A stretch of 64,000 nt of DNA from Chloroflexota bacterium. Its GTDB lineage: Bacteria; Chloroflexota; Limnocylindria; P2-11E. Made by a program: the position numbers and the translations under genes. Below, one piece after another: positions 9,124 through 19,066 of this stretch. Within the stretch, counting starts at the first letter, position 1, and each line of letters starts with the position of its first letter. A model generated the notes under the pieces. The model was given only the letters and a program-made list of their open reading frames with translations, had not been told where the DNA came from and ran no database searches. Where the stretch lies: assembly GCA_005889405.1 (NCBI GenBank), contig VBFY01000058.1:31593-95592 (forward strand). Reading direction: 5' to 3'.

Positions 9124-9142
9124 GATATCGCCTAACGTTATA
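9124..9142. promoter_or_regulatory. 19-bp operator site 2 (GATATCG-CCTAA-CGTTATA)
   Basis: Inverted-repeat copy before the FhuF-like gene on the minus strand. Read on that strand, its distal arm contains TATAAC, a plausible -10 hexamer, so a bound protein would block RNA polymerase. It shares the extended string GATATCGCC-AACGT with site 3, which lies about 100 bases away. Confidence 0.7.
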
Positions 9143-9229
9143 GATGCGCAAGTCTACCTTCGCCGGGCGCTCCCAGCGGCGGGGGCGGCGCCTGACGGTC
9201 CGCGCGGCGGGGGTCTTGCATCGGCAGCC

Positions 9230-9248
9230 GATATCGCCGAACGTAAAC
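9230..9248. promoter_or_regulatory. 19-bp operator site 3 (GATATCG-CCGAA-CGTAAAC)
   Basis: Weaker right arm, but the left arm and spacing match. It lies 82 bases before the first permease gene of the ABC operon, in the same intergenic region as site 2. Two sites in one divergent region would allow looping or cooperative control of the FhuF-like gene and the transporter. Confidence 0.6.
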
Positions 9249-9329
9249 TGGCTCACACTTCGCGGCGATGGGGAGGTACGATCCTCGAATGGCCCTGCGG
9301 ATGGCGCCGGCTCCTTCAGGGCTGAGCGC

Positions 9330-10322
9330 GTGCTGACCTATCTCGCCCAGCGGATCGGCCTCGGCATCCTGACGATCTGGGTGGTATCCGTCCTGTCCTT
9401 CGTCATCATCCAGTTGCCGCCGGGGGACTACGTCTCCACCTACCTGGCGCAGCTCGCGGAGCAGGGCAGCACCGCGTCCGCGGCCGAGGCCGAGAGCCTG
9501 CGTGTCGAATACGGCCTCGATCAGCCGGTCTACGTCCAGTACGCGAAGTGGGTCTTCCAGATGGTCCAGGGCAACTTTGGCATGTCGCTCGACTGGAAGC
9601 GGCCCGTGGCGGACGTCATCGGCGACCGCCTTGCGCTCACGATGATCGTCACCGTGGCCGCGATCCTGTTCACCTGGATCCTCGCGCTCCCCATCGGGAT
9701 CTACTCCGCCGTTCGCCAGTACTCCGTCGCGGACTATATCTTCACGTTCCTCGGCTTCCTCGGCCTCGCGGTGCCGAGCTTCCTCCTTGCGCTCGTCCTC
9801 ATGTACTTCGGCTTCGTCGTGCTCAACGCAAACATCGGCGGGCTCTTCTCGCCGGAGTACGCGGACGCCCCGTGGAGCCTCGCGAAAGCCTGGGATCTGG
9901 CGCAGCATCTTCCGATCCCGGCGCTCGTGCTCGGCCTCGCGGGGACCGCGCAGCTGGTGCGGATCATGCGTGCGAACCTGCTCGACGAGCTGCGCAAGCC
10001 GTATGTGATCACCGCGCTCGCGAAGGGTCTCAGCGAGCGGCGGGCGATCCTCAAGTACCCGGTGCGCGTCGCCCTCAACCCCTTCGCGAGCTCGATCGCG
10101 TTCCTGTTCCCACAAGTCGTCTCGGGTTCGATCATCGTCTCGCTCGTGCTCAGCTTGCCGACCGTCGGTCCGCTGCTGCTCCGGGCGTTACTCGCGCAGG
10201 ACATGTTCCTCGCGGGCACGATCGTGATGCTCATCGGGGTGTTGACCGTCATTGGGATACTCGTCTCGGACCTCATTCTCATGTGGCTCGACCCCCGGAT
10301 CAGGTTGTACGGGCGCCGCTGA
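9330..10322 (+). CDS. ABC transporter permease, DppB/OppB type, 330 aa
   Basis: First of four genes of a peptide/nickel-type ABC importer. It has an N-terminal helix (LTYLAQRIGLGILTIWVV), the extracytoplasmic domain, and the binding-protein-dependent permease domain in the C-terminal two-thirds; the EAA-like loop reads YVITALAKGLSERRAIL (about residues 223-239). Six transmembrane helices expected. The frame opens 62 codons earlier, but GTG at 9330 aligns with the usual OppB N-terminus and has AGGG upstream. The stop overlaps the next gene (TGATG). It is probably controlled by operator site 3. Confidence 0.88.
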   Translation: MLTYLAQRIGLGILTIWVVSVLSFVIIQLPPGDYVSTYLAQLAEQGSTASAAEAESLRVEYGLDQPVYVQYAKWVFQMVQGNFGMSLDWKRPVADVIGDRLALTMIVTVAAILFTWILALPIGIYSAVRQYSVADYIFTFLGFLGLAVPSFLLALVLMYFGFVVLNANIGGLFSPEYADAPWSLAKAWDLAQHLPIPALVLGLAGTAQLVRIMRANLLDELRKPYVITALAKGLSERRAILKYPVRVALNPFASSIAFLFPQVVSGSIIVSLVLSLPTVGPLLLRALLAQDMFLAGTIVMLIGVLTVIGILVSDLILMWLDPRIRLYGRR

Positions 10323-11512
10323 TGGCCACGGCCGCGAACATCGTCGTCACCCCGGTCGAGACGCCTCCGCCCGCGGCGCCGCCCGCTCCGACCGCCCCCG
10401 GGCTCGTCGACGGCCGCGTCGCCGAGGAGCGCGTGTCGGTCGCCTCGCAGTGGCAGCTCATGTGGTGGCGGTTCCGGAAGCATCGCCTCGCGATGGTGAG
10501 CGCCGGTATCGTCGCGCTCTTCTACCTCGGGGTGATCTTCGCCGACTTCCTGGCGTACGCCGATCCGTACGCCTCCGAGGGGCAGCGCACCCTCCTTCCG
10601 CCCCAGGCCATCCACCTCTTTGACGACGGGCGCTTCGCGCCGTTCGTCTACGGCATCAAAGGCGAGCGGGATCTCACGACGTTCAAGCGCGTATACGTCG
10701 AGGACACGAGCCGGAAGCTGTACGTCCGTCCTTTCGCGACGGGGTTCGACTACAAGCTGCTCGGGTTCATCCCCACGAACATGCATCTCATCGGGCTCGA
10801 CGGCGCGCCGACCGAGACGAACCTCTTCCTTCTCGGCGGTGACCTGCAGGGCCGCGATCTGTGGTCGCGCCTCATGTACTCGACGCAGACCTCGCTCACC
10901 ATCGGCCTGGTGGGCGTCACGCTGAGTCTGCTGTTCGGCGTCGTGCTCGGCGGCATCGCGGGCTACTACGGCGGCTTCGCCGACACCGTGATCCAGCGGC
11001 TCATCGAGGTCCTGTTCTCCATCCCATCCATCCCGCTGTGGATGGGCCTCGCCGCCGCGATGCCGAGGGACTGGGGCATCGTGCAGGTCTACTTCGCGAT
11101 CACCGTCATCATCTCGCTCATCGGCTGGACGACGCTCGCGCGGGTCGTGCGCGGGCGTTTCCTGTCGCTCCGCGATGAGGACTTCGTCAAGGCCGCCGAG
11201 CTCGCGGGCGCGGGCCCGTGGCGGATCATCTTCGTGCATCTGGCGCCGCTCTTCCTCAGTCACATCATCGCCGCGACGACGCTCGCCCTGCCCGCGATGA
11301 TCATCAGTGAGACCGCGCTCAGCTTCCTGGGGCTGGGCCTGCGTCCACCGGCCATGAGCTGGGGGGTGCTGCTCCAGCAGGCGCAGAACGTCCAGACCGT
11401 CGCGCTTTCACCTTGGCTGATGATCCCGGCGATCCCGGTGACGATCGTGATCCTCGCGTTCAACTTCCTGGGGGACGGCCTCCGCGACGCCGCGGACCCA
11501 TATGGTGTGTAG
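10322..11512 (+). CDS. ABC transporter permease, DppC/OppC type, 396 aa
   Basis: Second permease, with a proline-rich cytoplasmic leader (PPPAAPPAPTAP, residues 14-27) and the OppC N-terminal helix following WQLMWWRFRKHRLAMVS. A long periplasmic insert of about 130 residues separates helix 1 from the permease domain, making it longer than the usual 300 aa. The coupling loop FVKAAELAGAGPWRIIFVHL and the LSFLGLGLRPPAMSWG segment are canonical. The start overlaps the previous stop and the stop directly abuts the next ATG. The insert is usual in a subset of peptide or oligosaccharide systems. Confidence 0.88.
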   Translation: MATAANIVVTPVETPPPAAPPAPTAPGLVDGRVAEERVSVASQWQLMWWRFRKHRLAMVSAGIVALFYLGVIFADFLAYADPYASEGQRTLLPPQAIHLFDDGRFAPFVYGIKGERDLTTFKRVYVEDTSRKLYVRPFATGFDYKLLGFIPTNMHLIGLDGAPTETNLFLLGGDLQGRDLWSRLMYSTQTSLTIGLVGVTLSLLFGVVLGGIAGYYGGFADTVIQRLIEVLFSIPSIPLWMGLAAAMPRDWGIVQVYFAITVIISLIGWTTLARVVRGRFLSLRDEDFVKAAELAGAGPWRIIFVHLAPLFLSHIIAATTLALPAMIISETALSFLGLGLRPPAMSWGVLLQQAQNVQTVALSPWLMIPAIPVTIVILAFNFLGDGLRDAADPYGV

Positions 11513-12567
11513 ATGAGCGCGAACATGGCGCTCCTCTCCGTGCGCGACCTGAGGACGTACTTCGTCGCCGACGAGGGGACGACGCGTGCCGTGGATGGCG
11601 CGACGTTCGACCTGTACGCCGGCAAGACGCTGGGCATCGTCGGCGAGACCGGCTGCGGGAAGAGCGTGACCGCTCGCTCGATCCTGCGGATCGTCGAGCG
11701 GCCGGGCCGGATCGTCAGCGGCGAGATCCTTCTGCAGCGCGACGGCGGCTACATCGATCTCGCGAAGCTCGATCCCGACGGCCGCGAGATCCGGCGGGTG
11801 CGGGGTGGGGAGATCGGGCTGGTCTTCCAGGAGCCGATGACCTCCTTCAGCCCGGTGCACACCGTGGGCGACCAGGTCATCGAGGCCATCCAGCTGCACC
11901 GGCGTCTCGACAAAGCGCGCGCGCGCGCGCGCGCGATCGAGCTGTTCCGGATGGTCGGCATCTCGCGGCCCGAGGGCCGGCTCGACGAGTACTCGTGGCA
12001 GCTCTCCGGCGGTCTGCGCCAGCGCGCGATGATCGCGATGGCCCTCGCTGCCGAGCCGCGCCTGCTCATCGCCGACGAGCCCACGACGGCGCTCGATGTG
12101 ACGACCCAGGCGCAGATCCTCGAGCTCCTACGGGACCTGCAGCGCAAGACCCACATGGCGATCATGCTGATCACGCACGACCTCGGCGTCATCGCCGAAA
12201 TGGCCGACGATGTGGTGGTGATGTACCTCGGCCGCGTCGTCGAGCACGGTCCGGTCGACCAGATCTTCCATGCGCCGAAACATCCGTACACCCAGGCCTT
12301 GCTCCGCTCCATCCCGGGGATCCAGCACGAGGCGCGCGTGAAGCTGCCGACCATCAGCGGATCGATCCCGCATCCGTTCGCGCGGCCGGCCGGGTGTCCG
12401 TTCCACCCGCGGTGTGCGTTGGTCATGGCCTGCGCCGCCGCCCCGGACGGCGTCTGCTGCGATCATCACGAGCCCGAGCTCATCACCGTCGAGGAAGGGC
12501 ACAGCGTGAGCTGCCATCTCTACCGGAAGAAGGGCGCCGCCGTGCCTCTCGCCCTGGAGTCCGCACG

Positions 12568-12571
<4 letters not shown>
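11513..12571 (+). CDS. ABC transporter ATPase, DppD/OppD type, 352 aa
   Basis: Nucleotide-binding subunit with Walker A GETGCGKS (about residues 43-50), Q-loop FQEPMTSF, signature LSGGLRQRA, Walker B LLIADEPTTALD and H-loop LITHDLG. The C-terminal oligopeptide-type extension has GCPFHPRCALVMAC and a further Cys-rich stretch up to VSCHLY, the Cys set often linked to an Fe-S site in DppD-like ATPases. The ATG at 11513 follows the previous stop directly; an ATG four codons later is an alternative. A run of alternating GC near 11917 encodes KARARARA without breaking the frame. Confidence 0.9.
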
Positions 12572-13680
<1,109 letters not shown>

Positions 13681-13701
13681 GTCCCCGCGAGTCCAGCGCC
13701 C

Positions 13702-14631
13702 TCATCGGCCCGCGAGCCGCGCGATCACCCGTGCCATCGGCTTCCCGTTCGCGTGGTTCGTCGTGACGTACGAAAGGCCGTAGCGCTCGCGTCGCGCGAG
13801 CAGCTGCTCAACGATGCCGTCGGTCGAGCCCGCGAGGACGTGCGGCGAGTCGAAGACCTCGGCCGCCGGGATCCCGAGGCGCACCTCGGCCTCTTGGACG
13901 ACCTCGTCCCGCGGGCGGTCGATCGCGACGATGAACACCTGCACCTGCAGCTCGAGCTGGGCGAAGCGGTCCGGCGCGGCCGATCGGATCCATTCGATGC
14001 GCTGCGCGGTCGCGGACCCGGTCATGCTCGCCCCGTCCTGAACGCGTCCGCCGCCGCCGTTCAGGATCACGTGGACGCCCACAATGTCGGCGACGCGGGC
14101 CGCGACCGCGAGCATCCGCGGGCGGCCCCCGCCGACGAGGATCGGCGGGCCGGGCCGCTGGATCGGCTTCGGACGACCGTCGAGGTCGTGGATCTGGAAG
14201 TGGCGGCCTGTGAACGAGAAGGGCCCCTCGCCGAAGAGGCCGCGCATGATGAGCGCACCCTCCTCGAGGCGGCCGACACGAATTGCGGGCGGATCGAACG
14301 GGATCCCCGAGCGGTCGTAGTCGGCGACGTCCCATCCCGCCCCCAGACCGACCTCCGCACGTCCGTCGGACAGCACGTCGAGCGTCGCGACCTCCTTCGC
14401 GGTGATCGCCGGATGCCGGAAGTCGTTGTCGAGCACCAGCGTGCCAAGCCGCAGCCGGGTCGTCGCGGCGGCCGCGCAGGCGAGCGCGCTGAACGGGGCG
14501 AGCTGGTCGCGGAAATGGTCCGAGATGAGCAGGACGTCGAAGCCCATCGACTCGACGGACTGCGCCCGCTCGGTCCACTCGCGGCGGGAAGCTGCCGAAT
14601 GCATGGCAAGGCCGAAACGGAAGGGCCTCAT
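13702..14631 (-). CDS. LLM-class F420-dependent oxidoreductase, 309 aa
   Basis: Luciferase-like TIM barrel. Recognisable blocks are FRFGLAMHSAA at the start, GFDVLLISDHF (residues 31-41), LRLGTLVLDNDFRHPAITAKE, LSDGRAEVGLGAGWDVADY and KPIQRPGPPILVGGG, characteristic of the F420-dependent subgroup close to TIGR03621. The start is set at ATG 14631 because the conserved barrel begins at residue 4. It is divergent from the CCG-domain gene at 14699, and the operator at 14670-14688 lies between them, so both may be under the same control. The substrate is unknown. Confidence 0.83.
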   Translation of the reverse strand: MRPFRFGLAMHSAASRREWTERAQSVESMGFDVLLISDHFRDQLAPFSALACAAAATTRLRLGTLVLDNDFRHPAITAKEVATLDVLSDGRAEVGLGAGWDVADYDRSGIPFDPPAIRVGRLEEGALIMRGLFGEGPFSFTGRHFQIHDLDGRPKPIQRPGPPILVGGGRPRMLAVAARVADIVGVHVILNGGGGRVQDGASMTGSATAQRIEWIRSAAPDRFAQLELQVQVFIVAIDRPRDEVVQEAEVRLGIPAAEVFDSPHVLAGSTDGIVEQLLARRERYGLSYVTTNHANGKPMARVIARLAGR

Positions 14632-14669
14632 CGTGCGACCTCCGGGCGGGCGACCAGGCAGTACCCAAT

Positions 14670-14688
14670 GGTATCGGCTTTCGATATC
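14670..14688. promoter_or_regulatory. 19-bp operator site 4 (GGTATCG-GCTTT-CGATATC)
   Basis: Thirteen of fourteen arm bases match the consensus. It is shared by the divergent luciferase-like (start 14631) and CCG-domain (start 14699) genes. Toward the latter, the right arm makes a TATCAT -10 candidate 8 bases before the ATG, suggesting a nearly leaderless transcript blocked when the site is occupied. Confidence 0.75.
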
Positions 14689-14698
14689 ATGAACCGCC

Positions 14699-15868
14699 AT
14701 GACGACGGAATCTTCCGCGACCCCTGAAGCCGTCCCTCCGACGGCGCCGACCATCGGCGACTACTCGTATCCCGACTTCTACCGCGCGATGCTCGAGCGC
14801 GAGCGGATGCAGGTCGCGAAGGACGAGGTCCGCTGGACGGAGAAGCACCGCGAGCCCGAGCGTGCGGTCGACGTCCTCCTGAACTTCGGGTGCAACGTGC
14901 GCCAGACCCCGCACCTGATGCGGGACGCGGTCGCCATCCTGGAGACGCTCAAGGTCGACTTCGCGGCGGTCGCCGGCCAGCAGTTCTGCTGCGGCAAGCC
15001 GTACAGCAACGCGAAGTTTTCCGACGCGGCGCGGAGCGTCGTGGAGGCGTCGGTGAAGCGGATGGCCTCGTACCGTCCGACGCGGGCGATCCAGTGGTGC
15101 TCCGCCTGCGAGATGCAGTTCCACGACATCGTCATTCCGGAGGTCGGGATCGAGTTCCAGAGCGACGGCTTCGCCGCCTACCTGGTCGAACGGCTCGACG
15201 AGATGGGATCCGACGTGCCGTGGAAGCGCGATGTGCGGATCAAGGCGGTCGTGCACGGGCACCTCGGTGAGCACGTCGTGCGCGACGCGCACCCGCCGAT
15301 CGTCATGGAGCTGCTGCGGCGGATCCCCGGCGTCGAGGTCGTGCGCTATGCCGACACGCCCGCGCTCCAGATCTGCGACAACGCCGGGATCAAGATCCGC
15401 AACATCGGGTCGTCGGAATACCGTGCCGTGCAGGGCGACCTCGAGTCCTACCTCTCCGAGCACGGCGCCGACACGCTCGTCACGATGTACCACAGCTGCA
15501 CGCGCGAGCTGAGCAAGTTCGCCAGCGACAGCCTGCGCATCAACCACTACGTCGCCGTGCTCGCGCGCGCCCTCGGCGTGGAGCAGCCAGACCGGTTCTC
15601 CGAGTACTGGCGCCTCGGCGACCCCGCGAAGGTCGTGGCCGCGTCTCGCCGCAACTGGGAATCGTGGGGCTGGACCGAGCCTGAGGCCTACGCGCTCGCG
15701 CACAAGTACTTCGTGCCCAGCTACGTCGAGGCACCCGAGTGCCCCTGCAACGGGGCGTGCTCGCGGACGGGGGCCGCGTGGCTCAGCGCGAACAAGATCG
15801 AGCGTGGGACCGCGCTGCCGGTGATCGACCCATTCACCCAGAAGGTCGCGCAGCGCGACCTCGTGTGA
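14699..15868 (+). CDS. HdrB-like CCG-domain Fe-S protein, 389 aa
   Basis: Cysteine-rich protein of the heterodisulfide reductase B / glycolate oxidase GlcF type. A full CCG motif is present: Cys-65, Cys-97 and Cys-98 (FCCGKPY), Cys-134 and Cys-137 (CSAC), with 31 residues between the first Cys and the pair, as in family members that hold a noncubane [4Fe-4S] cluster. The second half keeps an MYHSCTREL segment and ends with ECPCNGACSR, adding four Cys. Unlike HdrD or GlcF it has no N-terminal ferredoxin domain, so it needs an electron partner. The C-terminal half is shared with the two larger fusion proteins at 30152 and 37276. The ATG is 10 bases from operator site 4 with no ribosome-binding site. 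Confidence 0.8.
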   Translation: MTTESSATPEAVPPTAPTIGDYSYPDFYRAMLERERMQVAKDEVRWTEKHREPERAVDVLLNFGCNVRQTPHLMRDAVAILETLKVDFAAVAGQQFCCGKPYSNAKFSDAARSVVEASVKRMASYRPTRAIQWCSACEMQFHDIVIPEVGIEFQSDGFAAYLVERLDEMGSDVPWKRDVRIKAVVHGHLGEHVVRDAHPPIVMELLRRIPGVEVVRYADTPALQICDNAGIKIRNIGSSEYRAVQGDLESYLSEHGADTLVTMYHSCTRELSKFASDSLRINHYVAVLARALGVEQPDRFSEYWRLGDPAKVVAASRRNWESWGWTEPEAYALAHKYFVPSYVEAPECPCNGACSRTGAAWLSANKIERGTALPVIDPFTQKVAQRDLV

Positions 15869-15887
15869 GCGTCGGGAGCGCGCCGCG

Positions 15888-16415
15888 GTGAACCACGTCG
15901 TCATGGACGGTGTGAACTGGCGGATCCTCGCGCTGTTGCAGGAGAACGCCCGGATCTCCTTCAGCGAGATCGGACGTCAGGTGGGGTTGACGCCCACCGC
16001 CGTCGCGGAGCGCGTGCGGCGGCTCGAAGACGCGCGGATCATCCGCGGTTACCACGTCGACGTTGGTGCCGAGGAGCTCGGCTACGCGATGACCGTGTTC
16101 ATCCGCGTGACGGTGCGGCCCGGGTCGTCCTCGCAGCTCGCTCGACTCGCCGCGACACTGCCCGAGGTCCTTGAGTGCCACCGGGTCACCGGCGACGACT
16201 CGTATCTCATCAAGGCGGTCGCGACGTCGGTGCGTCACCTCGAGCAGCTGCTCCTCAAGATCCGGCTGTTCGGGCAGCCGGCGACCTCGGTCGTCCTGTC
16301 GACCGTCGTGGGGCACCCACTGGTGCGTCCCGCCGCGGCGGGTGAGGGCGGTGAAGAGCCGAGCGGCTCGCCGAAGCCGAGGACGACGCAGGATCTCACG
16401 GCGCGTAGCGCCTAG
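15888..16415 (+). CDS. Lrp/AsnC-family transcriptional regulator, 175 aa
   Basis: The N-terminal winged helix (NWRILALLQENARISFSEIGRQVGLTPTAV; helix-turn-helix about residues 10-45) is followed by the RAM/AsnC ligand domain to about residue 150 and a short low-complexity tail. Such proteins form dimers to octamers and sense amino acids or similar metabolites. The GTG at 15888 is used; an ATG five codons later is possible. It sits 19 bases after the CCG gene and may be cotranscribed. Lrp sites are usually long and degenerate, so it is a less likely binder of the tight 19-bp palindrome, but it could respond to the pathway substrate. Confidence 0.86.
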   Translation: MNHVVMDGVNWRILALLQENARISFSEIGRQVGLTPTAVAERVRRLEDARIIRGYHVDVGAEELGYAMTVFIRVTVRPGSSSQLARLAATLPEVLECHRVTGDDSYLIKAVATSVRHLEQLLLKIRLFGQPATSVVLSTVVGHPLVRPAAAGEGGEEPSGSPKPRTTQDLTARSA

Positions 16416-16456
16416 CCTCCCATCGCCCGCCGCTACACCTTCTCGTTCACGCTACT

Positions 16457-17173
16457 TCAAGCCGTAACGCGCGTCGGGTCCGGCGCCGTCTGCCCGGTCG
16501 CGACGGCGTCGAGCACGCGAGCGAGCTCCGCGGGACGCGAGAGGAACGGCGAGTGCGAGCTCCGGAGCTCGATCGTCTCCGCGCCCAGCCGTCGCGCGGC
16601 GTCGCGCTGGTACGCGGGGTCGACCGCGCGGTCGTGGGCGCAGACGATGTAGGTCGCCGGCACCGCGGGCCACAGCGCGAGGGGCGACGGCTCGAGCGCG
16701 GGCGTGCGAGCCTGCCGGCGCAGACGCGCGAGCGCGTAGCGGCGCGCCGCGTCGTCGCAGTCGTGGTAATAGCGTCGCACCGCCTCGTCGGGTGGGCGGC
16801 TCTGCGTGCCGTCGCTGTTGTCGATCTTCGAGCCGCGTGCCCGCATCCGTGGATCGGCCGCGGCCTGTTCCGCGAGCGAACGTCCGGGCTCGGGGACGAC
16901 CGCCGCGATGAACACCATGCGTCGCAGGGAGCGGATGGACGCGACGACCGGGACGACGAGACCGCCGAGCGAATGGCCGACGACGAGGGCGTCGTCGCGA
17001 CCGGCGAGCGCGTCGACGACGATCCGCGCATATCGTGAAACGCCGGCGGTCACGTCCTCGCACGGGAGATCGACTGCAACGACCTCGTGGCCGCGGCGCT
17101 CGAGCGCCGGGACGAGGTAGCTCCAGGCCCACGCGCCGTGGTGCGCCCCGTGAACGAGCGCGAACGTGCTCAC
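16457..17173 (-). CDS. alpha/beta hydrolase, 238 aa
   Basis: Compact alpha/beta-hydrolase of the esterase/methylesterase-like group (salicylate-binding-protein type). The oxyanion region reads FALVHGAHHGAWAW (residues 4-17), the nucleophile elbow is VVGHSLGG with Ser near residue 68, and the C-terminal catalytic His is in SSHSPFLSRP, with an Asp in CAHDRAVD. The start is a GTG at 17173. Length is typical. The gene runs opposite to its neighbours and has no operator copy, so its link to the regulon is positional only. Confidence 0.83.
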   Translation of the reverse strand: MSTFALVHGAHHGAWAWSYLVPALERRGHEVVAVDLPCEDVTAGVSRYARIVVDALAGRDDALVVGHSLGGLVVPVVASIRSLRRMVFIAAVVPEPGRSLAEQAAADPRMRARGSKIDNSDGTQSRPPDEAVRRYYHDCDDAARRYALARLRRQARTPALEPSPLALWPAVPATYIVCAHDRAVDPAYQRDAARRLGAETIELRSSHSPFLSRPAELARVLDAVATGQTAPDPTRVTA

Positions 17174-17317
17174 GACCAGCGGCCTCGCACATCCTTGACG
17201 CTACGGGAGCGGCGGGCGTGATTTCGCCTGGCGGTGCCGGGTGCGGACCTGGACATTGCATCCATAGGCGGTCCTTCGCTCGCAGAGTCCGACGCAGACA
17301 CTGCGATTCTGTTCTGC

Positions 17318-17336
17318 GATATCGTGTGCCGCTATA
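17318..17336. promoter_or_regulatory. 19-bp operator site 5 (GATATCG-TGTGC-CGCTATA)
   Basis: Left arm perfect, right arm with two mismatches. It ends 3 bases before the ATG of the second FhuF-like gene, so either the transcript is leaderless or translation starts further in (a GTG in frame lies 5 codons on). Confidence 0.65.
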
Positions 17337-17339
17337 GCC

Positions 17340-18263
17340 ATGCGCACACGATTGGTGAACCACGGAGCGGACCCCGTCGCGACGGCGTCGAGCGATCTGG
17401 CCAGGGCGCTGCTCGAGGCCGTCGAGTCCGTGGGGCCGTACCAGCGCGCTTACCCGTTATTGCTGGAGACGCCGCCCGACATGGAGACGGTGCGCATCGA
17501 GGATCTCGTTCGGTCCGATGCGCTTCGCGCCTACGCCGTGCGGGCGGTCGCCGAGTGGTCGCATCATCCGATGGACGAGGATCCGCGCGCCGCGGTGTCG
17601 CGTCTCGCGCGCCGCTACCTCGGATCGGTCGTCACCGCGGTGCTCGCGCCGCTCGCCCACGGCGTCGGCATCGTTATCGACACCGGCCGCGTCCGCGCGA
17701 TCGTGCAACACGACCTGCCGCAGGGGATCGTGCTCGGTACGCATGAGGCGCTCCTGTGCCGCGAGCGTCCGGCGTCGTGGCCGATCGCGGGCATCGAGGT
17801 CGCCACGCTCGACGAGCTGCGCGACCGTGTCTTCGGCGCGCTCCTCGCGCACTGCGCGTGGGTCTTCGATCGCATCGTCGCCGCGATCAAGGTCTCGCCG
17901 CAGCTCCTGTGGAGCACCGCCGCCGAACAGGTCGACGTTCTCTACGACAACGCCGCCGACGGGCCGGCCGCGGCCGTGTTCGCGCGCGCCACGGCGGATC
18001 GGGATCGGCTGCTCCTCGCCGAGACGGTCCCCGGCGTCGCCGGTCCCAATCCGCTGCGCGACCTCCTCTACTGGGAGGCCGCGGCCGAGGGACCCGAGGC
18101 TGGCCACGTGTACCACGTGCGGCGCGTGTGCTGCGCGAACTTCGTGGTCCCCGGCCGGACGCAGGGCTACTGCCGCAACTGCGACCTCATCACGCCGGCG
18201 CAGCGCCTGGAGATGTGGAACGAGTGGCGTGAGTCGGTCCGCGTCCGGGGCAGGGTGAATTGA
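17340..18263 (+). CDS. FhuF-like [2Fe-2S] protein, paralog B, 307 aa
   Basis: Second family member. The C-terminal cluster motif is Cys-264/265 (VCCANF), Cys-278 and Cys-281 (CRNCDLI), again CC-x12/13-C-x2-C. Shared helical-domain blocks are VSRLARRYLGSVVTAVLAPLAHGVG, RERPASWPIAG, LDELRDRVFGALL and IKVSPQLLWSTAAEQ. It is more diverged from paralogs A and D than those are from each other, and the proline after the last Cys is replaced by Asp. The start of the DapB-like gene follows 2 bases after its stop, a pairing repeated at 42245-44040. Confidence 0.78.
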   Translation: MRTRLVNHGADPVATASSDLARALLEAVESVGPYQRAYPLLLETPPDMETVRIEDLVRSDALRAYAVRAVAEWSHHPMDEDPRAAVSRLARRYLGSVVTAVLAPLAHGVGIVIDTGRVRAIVQHDLPQGIVLGTHEALLCRERPASWPIAGIEVATLDELRDRVFGALLAHCAWVFDRIVAAIKVSPQLLWSTAAEQVDVLYDNAADGPAAAVFARATADRDRLLLAETVPGVAGPNPLRDLLYWEAAAEGPEAGHVYHVRRVCCANFVVPGRTQGYCRNCDLITPAQRLEMWNEWRESVRVRGRVN

Positions 18264-18265
18264 CG

Positions 18266-19066
18266 ATGTCGCTCCGCGTCGGCGTCGTCGGGGCCACGGG
18301 GAAGATGGGGCGCGTCGTCTGTGCGCAGGTCCTCGAGGATCCCGCGCTCGAGCTCGTCGCGGCGGTCGCGCGGTCGAATGCCGGTGCGCCATTCGATACC
18401 TACGTCGGCCGCAGCACCGGCCTCCCGGTGTCCGACCGCCGCGAGGCGCTGCTCGAGGCGCGTGCGCAGGTCGCCGTCGATTTCACGCATCCCGATGCCG
18501 TGCTCGCGAACGCGCGCTGGTACCTCGAGCACGGGCTTCACGCCGTCGTCGGCACCACCGGACTCGGGCCGGACGACGTCGAAGCGCTGCGCGCGCTCGC
18601 CGAGAAGAACGGGACGAACGCGGTGGTGGCGCCGGACTTCTCGTTCGGCGGCGCGGTGCTGCTGCACATCGCGCGCATCGCCGCGCGGCACTTCCCGTAC
18701 GTCGAGCTCCTCGAGACGCACCTGCCGTCGAAGGCCGAAGCGCCCAGCGGCACGACGATGAACACCGCACGCGAGCTCGCGAAGGTGCGGCCATCACCCT
18801 CGCCCGTCGTGACTTCCCGCGAGCTCGCACCCGGCGTGCGAGGCGGCGAGGTCGCGGGCATCCGCGTGCATTCGCTCCGCCTCCCTGGTCCGCCGGGCAT
18901 CGAGGAGATTCGTCTCGCGCGCGCCGGCGAGCTCCTCACGATCAGCCTCGCCGCGTACGACCGTGCCCCCTTCGCGAATGGCGCGGTCCTGGCGATCAAG
19001 GCGGTCGCGTCGCGGCCCGGTCTCACGTACGGTCTCGGGCCGCTCCTCGATCTCGATGGTGACTGA
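18266..19066 (+). CDS. DapB-like (dihydrodipicolinate reductase family) dehydrogenase, 266 aa
   Basis: Two-domain NAD(P)-dependent reductase. The Rossmann loop GVVGATGKMG (residues 6-15), VDFTHPDAV, GTTGL and the C-terminal domain signature APSGTTM are clearly DapB, as is GVRGGEVAGIRVHSLRLPG. In DapB the motif before APSG is E-HH--K; here it reads ETHLPSK, so the second His is replaced by Leu. That may alter the substrate, although the catalytic-lysine position is kept. It is paired with the FhuF-like gene before it and overlaps the MmgE/PrpD gene after it. No dapA is nearby, so a role outside lysine synthesis is likely. Confidence 0.8.
   Translation: MSLRVGVVGATGKMGRVVCAQVLEDPALELVAAVARSNAGAPFDTYVGRSTGLPVSDRREALLEARAQVAVDFTHPDAVLANARWYLEHGLHAVVGTTGLGPDDVEALRALAEKNGTNAVVAPDFSFGGAVLLHIARIAARHFPYVELLETHLPSKAEAPSGTTMNTARELAKVRPSPSPVVTSRELAPGVRGGEVAGIRVHSLRLPGPPGIEEIRLARAGELLTISLAAYDRAPFANGAVLAIKAVASRPGLTYGLGPLLDLDGD

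Noticed and set aside
17174..17317. Small gene between the hydrolase and the second FhuF-like gene
   Set aside because: No frame with a credible start or homology; the stretch is ordinary intergenic DNA apart from operator site 5.
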